Of a stretch of DNA of 16,976 nt, positions 7,823-13,028 are shown piece after piece (position 1 is the stretch's first letter; each line of letters begins with the position of its first letter). A program made the translations under genes and the position numbers. This DNA comes from Chloroflexota bacterium. GTDB taxonomy: Bacteria > Chloroflexota > Dehalococcoidia > SM23-28-2 > HRBIN24. Under the pieces are notes generated by a model that was not told where the DNA came from, made no database searches, and saw only the letters and a program-made list of their open reading frames with translations. The stretch lies in NCBI GenBank assembly GCA_030550295.1, contig JAUQPQ010000032.1, forward strand, positions 1 to 16,976, in the 5' to 3' direction.

Positions 7823-8861
7823 GGGCTACCCCCTCTAACTCTGCCAGGGTAGGCAACGATTTCTGGTAAGGGGGGCGAGCTATCCCCTTTTCGGTGATGA
7901 TGGCTGTCACCAGGTGGGCAGGGGTAACATCGAAGGCGGGGTTGAAAGCGTCCAAGCCCTTTGGGGCCGTGGGGATGCCCATAACCCTCTTTACCTCCTC
8001 TGCAGAACGCTCCTCAATGGGGATCTGGCTGCCACTGGGACAGGCCAGGTCGATGGTGCTTGTGGGGGCAGCTACGTAAAAGGGGACGTTGTGCTCCTTG
8101 GCCAAAAGGGCCAAAGGATAGGTGCCAACCTTATTGGCCACATCGCCGTTGCAGGCGATGCGGTCGGCCCCTACTATTGCGGCCTGGACTAGCCCCCTGG
8201 CCATGACTACCCCCGCCGCCCCATCGACGATAAGGCTGCTGGGCACTCCCAGTTGCTCCAATTCCCAGGCGGTGAGACGTGCCCCCTGCAGGAGGGGCCT
8301 CGTCTCGGTGAGGTAGACGTGGGTGATGCGCCCCTCTTCCCAGGCCATCTTGATGATGCCCAAGGCAGTCCCGTAGCCTCCGGTAGCTAAAGCCCCAGTG
8401 TTGCAGTGGGTGATGACTCTCGCCCCCTGGGGGAGTAAAGAGGCGCCAAATCGGGCCAGCTCTAGGTCTGCCTCCTCCTGTTGGCGATGGATAGTCTTGG
8501 CTTCTGCCAATATGGCAGCTGTCGCCTCTTGGGGTGTACGGTAGCGATAGGCGCATTTCATGATTCTGGCCAAGGCCCAGGTGAGGTTGACGGCGGTGGG
8601 ACGAGTAGCTGCTAGGTAGGCCGCTGCCTCCTCCAGATGGGCCAAGAACTTCTCCATCTCCCCCTGGGGCGCCTCTAGGGCTGCTAGGGCCATGCCATAG
8701 GCAGCGGCGATCCCTATAAGTGGTGCCCCCCTCACCTGTAGCCGACGAATCGCCTCCGCTACCTGATGGTAGGAAGTAGCCTCAGCATACCGCTCTTCGT
8801 GGGGCAAGAGGGTCTGGTCAAGGAAGATGAGGTGGTCGGCTTCCCATCTTATGGGCCTCAT
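7815..8861 (-). CDS. mtnA: Methylthioribose-1-phosphate isomerase
   Basis: Converts 5-methylthioribose-1-phosphate, the MtnP product, to 5-methylthioribulose-1-phosphate. The 348-residue protein belongs to the eIF2B-related isomerase family. Catalytic Cys153 lies in HCNTGALAT (152-160) and the partner Asp233 in VGADRI (230-235); RGAPLIG (44-50) and the final AFNPAFDVTPAHLVTAIITE region are also typical. I chose ATG 8861 because MRPIRWEADHLIFLDQT aligns with usual MtnA N-termini; ATG 8876 would add five residues but falls inside a possible -10 box. First gene of the minus-strand cluster and divergent from the amidohydrolase gene. Later classical salvage genes (mtnB, mtnC, mtnD or mtnW, mtnX) are not in this window, so the fate of its product is unknown here. 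Confidence 0.95.
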   Translation of the reverse strand: MRPIRWEADHLIFLDQTLLPHEERYAEATSYHQVAEAIRRLQVRGAPLIGIAAAYGMALAALEAPQGEMEKFLAHLEEAAAYLAATRPTAVNLTWALARIMKCAYRYRTPQEATAAILAEAKTIHRQQEEADLELARFGASLLPQGARVITHCNTGALATGGYGTALGIIKMAWEEGRITHVYLTETRPLLQGARLTAWELEQLGVPSSLIVDGAAGVVMARGLVQAAIVGADRIACNGDVANKVGTYPLALLAKEHNVPFYVAAPTSTIDLACPSGSQIPIEERSAEEVKRVMGIPTAPKGLDAFNPAFDVTPAHLVTAIITEKGIARPPYQKSLPTLAELEGVAHG

Positions 8862-8929
8862 GGTGCTCTCTAACATTATGCCATGACCCCATGCTAGAAT
8901 TAGTCCATGACCGCGCGGAAGGTGGGGCT
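8862..8929. promoter_or_regulatory. Divergent promoter region between mtnA and the M20 gene
   Basis: This short gap must drive both divergent genes. On the minus strand CATAAT (8880-8875) is a fair -10 and would start transcription only about 7 bases before the mtnA ATG. On the plus strand TAGAAT (8895-8900) is a fair -10, placing a start near 8907 and leaving GGAAGGTGG as ribosome binding site for ATG 8930. No good -35 box is seen for either. The octamer CCATGACC occurs twice (8881-8888 and 8905-8912), 24 bases apart, flanking the plus-strand -10. There is no room for a SAM riboswitch. Confidence 0.4.
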
Positions 8930-10114
8930 ATGGCCCAGGTCACAGAACTTAAGGAGAGGGCAGAGGCTGAGCTGGAGCAGCGGCGGGAAGAGCTGGTGGA
9001 ACTAAGCCTGCGCATCCATTCTCACCCTGAGGTGGCCTTCCAAGAATATCAGGCGTCCCGTTGGCTGGCCGAATATTTGGAGGCCAACGGTTTTAAGGTG
9101 GAAAGGAACTTTTGTGGCCTGGAAACGGCGTTCCGAGCGGTTTACGGCTCGGGGAGCCCCCACATCGCCTTTTTAGCTGAGTATGATGCCCTTCCTGGGA
9201 TAGGGCACGGGTGTGGTCATAATATCATCGGCACGGCTTCTACGGCAGCAGGTGTTGCCTGCCGGGGCGCAGTCGACCTTTTGGGCGGGACTGTTTACGT
9301 TATTGGGACGCCGGCTGAGGAGGCTGCAGGGGGCAAGGCGCTGATGGCCGCGCGCGGCGGCTTCGATGGCCTAGACTGCGCCATGCTGGTACATCCTGCC
9401 TCCCGCAACGTTGTGGTCACTTATGCCTTGGCCTGTATCGAGTTGGAAGTAGAGTTCTTGGGCAAGGCAGCCCATGCCGCTGCCGCCCCCGAGGCAGGGA
9501 TCAACGCCCTGGACGCCATGATAGTGGCCTTCTCGGCACTGGGCCTCTTGCGGCAGCAGGTGAGAGATGGGGCCCGTATCCATGGCATAATTACCGATGG
9601 TGGTCAGGCGGTAAACGTTATCCCCCATCGGACGGCAGCCAGCCTTTTGGTTCGTGCCCTTGACGATGCCTATCTGGAGGCGTTGCGGGAGCGGGTCTTG
9701 GCGTGCTTCCGGGCTGGTGCTGAGGCCACCGGCTGCGAACTGCGTTTCCGGTGGGGCGATGATAGACGCTACATGACTATGTGTACCAATATGACCCTGG
9801 CTGAGGTGTTCCGGTCTAACTTGGAGGCCCTAGGACGTCAGGTATCCCCAGAGGAGCCGCGGGCGTTTGGATCTACCGATATGGGCAACGTGAGCCATCT
9901 GCTTCCGGCCATCCATCCTACCATCGCTGTGGCCCCCTCAGACGTGCCTATCCATACAGAGGCGTTCCGGGAGTTTGCTGCCTCAGAGGCAGGTCACCAG
10001 GCCCTGATAGACGCAGCCAAGGCCCTGGCTGCCACAGGGATAGATCTCCTAGCCGATCCTTCCATCTTGGCCCGGGCCTGGGAGGAGTTCCGCCTCCGTT
10101 CAGGCGGTCGATAG
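8930..10114 (+). CDS. M20-family metal-dependent amidohydrolase (M20D, AbgB/PM20D2-like)
   Basis: Zinc- or manganese-dependent peptidase/amidohydrolase of 394 residues. Metal-site features: HGCGHN (93-98; Cys95 and His97), the Glu pair in TPAEEAAGG (Glu130/131), VHP (His155) and the late STDMGNVSHLLPAIHP (315-330), which is characteristic of the subgroup containing p-aminobenzoyl-glutamate hydrolase AbgB and PM20D2. The dimerisation-domain motif GKAAHAAAAPEAGINALDA (178-196) is present. There is no signal peptide, so it acts in the cytoplasm on an N-acyl amino acid, dipeptide or similar amide; the exact substrate is unknown. I chose ATG 8930 because GGAAGGTGG precedes it by 5 bases, whereas ATG 8891 has none. 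It stands alone: divergent from mtnA and convergent with plsX, whose stop region it overlaps by 15 bases. Confidence 0.88.
   Translation: MAQVTELKERAEAELEQRREELVELSLRIHSHPEVAFQEYQASRWLAEYLEANGFKVERNFCGLETAFRAVYGSGSPHIAFLAEYDALPGIGHGCGHNIIGTASTAAGVACRGAVDLLGGTVYVIGTPAEEAAGGKALMAARGGFDGLDCAMLVHPASRNVVVTYALACIELEVEFLGKAAHAAAAPEAGINALDAMIVAFSALGLLRQQVRDGARIHGIITDGGQAVNVIPHRTAASLLVRALDDAYLEALRERVLACFRAGAEATGCELRFRWGDDRRYMTMCTNMTLAEVFRSNLEALGRQVSPEEPRAFGSTDMGNVSHLLPAIHPTIAVAPSDVPIHTEAFREFAASEAGHQALIDAAKALAATGIDLLADPSILARAWEEFRLRSGGR
10090..10107. terminator. Small hairpin across convergent gene ends (possible weak terminator)
   Basis: A perfect 6-base GC-rich stem (CCGCCT, six-base loop, AGGCGG) lies exactly over the overlapping 3' ends of the M20 gene and plsX. 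It lacks a following T-tract on either strand, so intrinsic termination is uncertain; it could instead be chance within coding sequence. Confidence 0.2.
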
Positions 10115-11140
10115 CCCCCTTAAGACCTCTAGCATCCCTGAAAGGGCTGCCTCCCTGGCCACCCTGAGGGCCGAGGAGATGGCGCGGGCGTCGCTCCTTC
10201 CGTGGGCTACGAAAACGAGGCCGTCTACCCCGAACAAAGGGCCAGCCCCGTATTCCCGCCAGCTAGTGCGCCGCAAAAGGTCGCGCACTGCCGGAGCTAG
10301 CACCGCCCCGGCCAGACCCAAGAAGGGGAGGGCAGGCAGTAAGGCGAGCAGGGCCAAAGGGTGGTAGGGCCGGCCCACAAGGGCTTCCCACCCAAGGCGC
10401 TTCACCAGGTCTACCATCCCCTCCATGGTCTTGATGACGACGTTGCCTGTGAAGCCATCGGTGACGATGACGTGGGCTACCCCCCGCGTGATGTCCTTCC
10501 CCTCCACGTTGCCCACGAAGTTGAGGCCCGAGGCCTTAAGGAGGTGGTAGGCCTCTTGGGCCAAGGCATTACCCTTGCCCTCCTCCTCGCCGATGTTGAG
10601 GAGGGCCACCCGGGGCCGCTCCACCTTCCACACCTTCTCCATGTAGGCGGCGGCCATGGCAGCCCATTGTAGTAGGTACGGAGGCTTGGCATCGGCGTTG
10701 GCGCCCACATCTAACAGGAGGGTTATGGGCTGCCCTATGGGCATAACGGCAGCCAGAGTAGGCCTCTCTATCCCCTTTAGGCGCCCCAAGTACATGATGG
10801 ATGCCGCCATAACTGCCCCCGTATTGCCAGCAGAGACGAAAGCCTGGGCCCGCCCCTCCTTCAGGAGCTTGAGCCCTATAACAATGGACGACCCCCTTTT
10901 GCGCCAAGCGGCCCGCGCCGGGTCCTCGTCCATGGCGATCACCTCGCTGGCAGGCACCACCTCAAGCCCTGGCGGTAGAGGGCGCTGGCGTTTTAGCTCC
11001 TCCTCTATCTCTTGGGGGCGACCCACTAGGGCCACCCTCATCCCCCAGCGGCGGCACGCCACTACGGCCCCAGCCACCGGCTCCCGGGGCGCATAATCCC
11101 CCCCCATGGCGTCCAAGGCGATCACTGGCTCATCACCCAT
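10100..11140 (-). CDS. plsX: Phosphate acyltransferase PlsX (acyl-ACP:phosphate)
   Basis: Makes acyl-phosphate from acyl-ACP and phosphate for PlsY-dependent phospholipid synthesis; a peripheral membrane enzyme. The 346-residue protein has family motifs in order: ALDAMGGDYAP (8-18), SAGNTGAVMA (103-112), LLDVGANAD (142-150), LNIGEEEGKG (181-190), VTDGFTGNVVIKT (226-238) and EYGAGPLFGVDG (296-307). Residues 261-283 are unusually hydrophobic, rich in Leu, Ala and Pro, at the place where PlsX helices are known to touch the membrane. I chose ATG 11140 because MGDEPVIALDAMGGD matches the family start and GGGGTGAT precedes it; an upstream in-frame start at 11215 would add an unconserved 25 residues. 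It is not followed by the common fabD/fabH/acpP genes, but faces the M20 gene. Confidence 0.95.
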   Translation of the reverse strand: MGDEPVIALDAMGGDYAPREPVAGAVVACRRWGMRVALVGRPQEIEEELKRQRPLPPGLEVVPASEVIAMDEDPARAAWRKRGSSIVIGLKLLKEGRAQAFVSAGNTGAVMAASIMYLGRLKGIERPTLAAVMPIGQPITLLLDVGANADAKPPYLLQWAAMAAAYMEKVWKVERPRVALLNIGEEEGKGNALAQEAYHLLKASGLNFVGNVEGKDITRGVAHVIVTDGFTGNVVIKTMEGMVDLVKRLGWEALVGRPYHPLALLALLPALPFLGLAGAVLAPAVRDLLRRTSWREYGAGPLFGVDGLVFVAHGRSDARAISSALRVAREAALSGMLEVLRGLSTA

Positions 11141-11177
11141 AACATCACCCCTGCCCATACTAAGGGCCCTCCACCCC

Positions 11178-11206
11178 TTGACACCATACCACCCCTGTGT
11201 TACCCT
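11178..11206 (+). promoter_or_regulatory. Promoter of the nadA operon
   Basis: TTGACA (11178-11183) is a perfect consensus -35 box. After exactly 17 bases comes TACCCT (11201-11206), which keeps the key T, A and final T of the -10, and it is preceded by TGT (11198-11200) as in extended -10 promoters. Transcription would start near 11213. The -35 also contains TGACAC, identical to one half of the palindrome downstream. A second inverted repeat, CCTGTG (11194-11199) and CACAGG (11213-11218), brackets the -10 and the expected start. Confidence 0.6.
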
Positions 11207-11219
11207 TGCCTCCACAGGA

Positions 11220-11238
11220 TAGTGTCAAAATGACACTA
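11220..11238. promoter_or_regulatory. Palindromic operator upstream of nadA (TAGTGTCA-AAA-TGACACTA)
   Basis: Two perfect 8-base arms separated by three A residues, located just downstream of the expected transcription start (about +7 to +25) and 8 bases before the nadA ATG at 11247. That is a classic place for a repressor to bind. NAD biosynthesis operons are known to be controlled by repressors such as NrtR, NiaR and NadQ that bind palindromes near nadA or nadB. The repressor gene is not in the window and I cannot assign the family. Confidence 0.65.
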
Positions 11239-11246
11239 AGTCAGGG

Positions 11247-12467
11247 ATGGGAAGGATGAAGGCTCAACCGGTTCTGCTGGTAAGTGAAGAGGACCTGCTC
11301 AATGAGGCGATGGAGTGTCCGGCCGATCGTCCTTTGGAGACGCGGCCCTTGGCCCAGGAGCGGGCCTTCGCCTTTTGGCAGAAGGATATACCGGAGGAGT
11401 ACTGGCACCTAGATGCGCAGCAGCTCAAGGAGCGCATTACGGCCGCCCGACGGGCCCTTGGCCGGAGGTGCGTGGTGCTGGGCCACCACTATCAGCGGGA
11501 GGACATCATCCAGTTTGCCGATGTGCGGGGGGACTCCTTTAAGCTGGCCCAGTGGGCTGCCCAAAGGGCAGAAGCGGAGTTCATCGTCTTCTGTGGCGTC
11601 CACTTCATGGCTGAGGCGGCCGATATCCTCTCCCAGCCTCACCAGAAGGTGATCCTCCCTAACATGTCTGCCGGCTGCTCCATGGCTGACATGGCCGACC
11701 CCGAAGACGTCTACGCCTGCTGGGAGGAGCTGGAGGAGGCGGGCGTAGGTCCCCTCATGCCGGTCACATACATGAACTCGGCGGCAAGCCTCAAGGCCTT
11801 CTGTGGCCAGCGCGGAGGCATCGTCTGCACCTCTTCCAATGCCCAGAAGGTGTTCTTGTGGGCTTTTGAGCGGGCAGACAAGGTCCTTTTCTTCCCGGAC
11901 CAGCATCTGGGGCGGAATACGGCCCTTAAGCTGGGCATCTCTTTAGATGAGATGGCTGTATGGGATTACACCCTCCCCTATAGCAGCCTTGGGGGCAACG
12001 ACGTAGAGAAGCTGCGTCGGGCAAAGGTGATCCTATGGAAGGGGCACTGTTCTGTCCACCAGAGGTTCACCCTAGGGCAGGTGCTGGAGGCGCGGCGGCG
12101 CTATCCTGATGTGAAAGTCATTGTCCATCCCGAGTGCCGCATGGAGGTGGTGCAGGCCGCCGATATGGATGGCTCCACCGAGTTCATCGCCCGCACCATC
12201 GCCGAGGCACCACCAGGGACCAAATGGGCCGTAGGCACCGAGATAAACTTGGTATCTCGGTTGGCCCGGGAGAACCCTGATAAGCTGGTCTTCTGTTTGG
12301 ACCCGGTAGTTTGTCCGTGTTCTACCATGTACCGGATCCATCCTGCCTACCTGTGCTGGGTATTGGAGGAGCTGGTGGAGGGGCGGATCGTCAACCAAGT
12401 AAAGGTGGACGAGGAGACAGCTCACTGGGCGAGGGTGGCCCTAGAGCGCATGTTGCAAGTAGCTTAA
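11247..12467 (+). CDS. nadA: Quinolinate synthase (long, Bacillus-like form)
   Basis: Condenses iminoaspartate from NadB with dihydroxyacetone phosphate to quinolinate, using an oxygen-sensitive [4Fe-4S] cluster. The 406-residue protein has the expected cluster ligands: Cys144 in SAGCSMADM, Cys297 in VHPEC and Cys356 or Cys358 in VVCPCSTM. Substrate-site motifs include GHHYQREDIIQFAD (79-92), FCGVHFMAEAADIL (115-128), VTYMNSAA (173-180), TSSNAQKV (195-202) and WKGHCSVHQRF (264-274). It resembles the longer Bacillus type rather than the compact form of about 300 residues, and has an extra N-terminal stretch of some 50 unconserved residues. The start is uncertain: ATG 11247 or ATG 11256, neither with a well-spaced ribosome binding site. 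First gene of the plus-strand cluster. Confidence 0.97.
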   Translation: MGRMKAQPVLLVSEEDLLNEAMECPADRPLETRPLAQERAFAFWQKDIPEEYWHLDAQQLKERITAARRALGRRCVVLGHHYQREDIIQFADVRGDSFKLAQWAAQRAEAEFIVFCGVHFMAEAADILSQPHQKVILPNMSAGCSMADMADPEDVYACWEELEEAGVGPLMPVTYMNSAASLKAFCGQRGGIVCTSSNAQKVFLWAFERADKVLFFPDQHLGRNTALKLGISLDEMAVWDYTLPYSSLGGNDVEKLRRAKVILWKGHCSVHQRFTLGQVLEARRRYPDVKVIVHPECRMEVVQAADMDGSTEFIARTIAEAPPGTKWAVGTEINLVSRLARENPDKLVFCLDPVVCPCSTMYRIHPAYLCWVLEELVEGRIVNQVKVDEETAHWARVALERMLQVA

Positions 12468-12471
12468 GGTC

Positions 12472-12485
12472 TTTAGCGCTAAAAT
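12472..12485. promoter_or_regulatory. Palindrome and possible -10 box before hpt
   Basis: TTTAGCGCTAAA (12472-12483) is a perfect 12-base palindrome just after the nadA stop, and TAAAAT (12480-12485) within and beyond it matches five of six -10 consensus bases. Transcription from it would start about 5 bases before the hpt ATG at 12497, making an almost leaderless transcript. No -35 box is seen at a normal distance, so this is a weak call. Confidence 0.3.
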
Positions 12486-12496
12486 AGCTTTTGGGG

Positions 12497-13027
12497 ATGT
12501 CTTCACCCCAGCTTCACCGCCGCCTCATTGGGCGACTGCGCATTCGCCGCCGCGTGCGCGAGCTAGCCCACCAGATTGCTCAGGACTATCGTGACCTGCA
12601 TCCGGTGCTGGTAGGCACCCTCAAAGGAAGCTTCGTATTCTTGGCCGACTTGGTGCGAGAGTTGCCCATCGCCGTGGAGATAGACTTTGTAGGCGCAGCA
12701 AGCTACGGCCCCAGGACATCGTCTGCTGGAGAGGTGGAGCTTTATTGCTCTCCCCGCCTCTCCCTCCAGGGGCGCCATATCATCGTTGTAGAAGATATCA
12801 TCGACACGGGCATTACCTTGGCCCAAGTGCTAGAGCGGCTGTGGGAGCTGGGCCCGGCCAGCATCAAAGTGTGCGCCCTTCTGCGCAAGCGCAAGGCGGG
12901 CCAATTGCAGGTGGAGGCCCACTACTTAGGCTTCGAGATACCTGATCGCTTTGTAGTAGGATATGGGCTAGACTGTAAGGAGCAGTTTCGGCATCTGCCC
13001 GATGTCTGGACGGTAAGGGGGGTCTGA
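12497..13027 (+). CDS. hpt: Hypoxanthine phosphoribosyltransferase
   Basis: Purine salvage enzyme transferring phosphoribose from PRPP to hypoxanthine, and usually guanine, giving IMP or GMP. The 176-residue protein has the PRPP-binding signature VVEDIIDTGITL (97-108), the LKGS loop (42-45) with its cis-peptide region, DFVGAASYG (63-71) and the purine-stacking segment IPDRFVVGYGLDCKEQFRHLPDV (from 148). Length is typical. I chose ATG 12497; an in-frame TTG at 12491 would add two residues. Neither start has a well-spaced ribosome binding site, only a short GGGG directly before the ATG, so initiation may be coupled to nadA or leaderless. It is followed after one base by adenine deaminase, whose product hypoxanthine is its substrate. 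Confidence 0.95.
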   Translation: MSSPQLHRRLIGRLRIRRRVRELAHQIAQDYRDLHPVLVGTLKGSFVFLADLVRELPIAVEIDFVGAASYGPRTSSAGEVELYCSPRLSLQGRHIIVVEDIIDTGITLAQVLERLWELGPASIKVCALLRKRKAGQLQVEAHYLGFEIPDRFVVGYGLDCKEQFRHLPDVWTVRGV

Positions 13028-13028
13028 A

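Noticed and set aside
8862..8929. SAM or SAH riboswitch ahead of the SAM cluster
   Set aside because: Only about 70 bases separate the divergent starts and no conserved helices were seen; the gaps before ahcY and metK are under 20 bases, too short for any riboswitch.
11141..11215. N-terminally extended plsX starting at 11215
   Set aside because: The added 25 residues are unconserved, and ATG 11140 has a good ribosome binding site and the family's normal N-terminus.
11409..11906. Open frame of 165 codons antisense to nadA
   Set aside because: It overlaps the conserved quinolinate synthase core, and no domain or ribosome binding site supports it.
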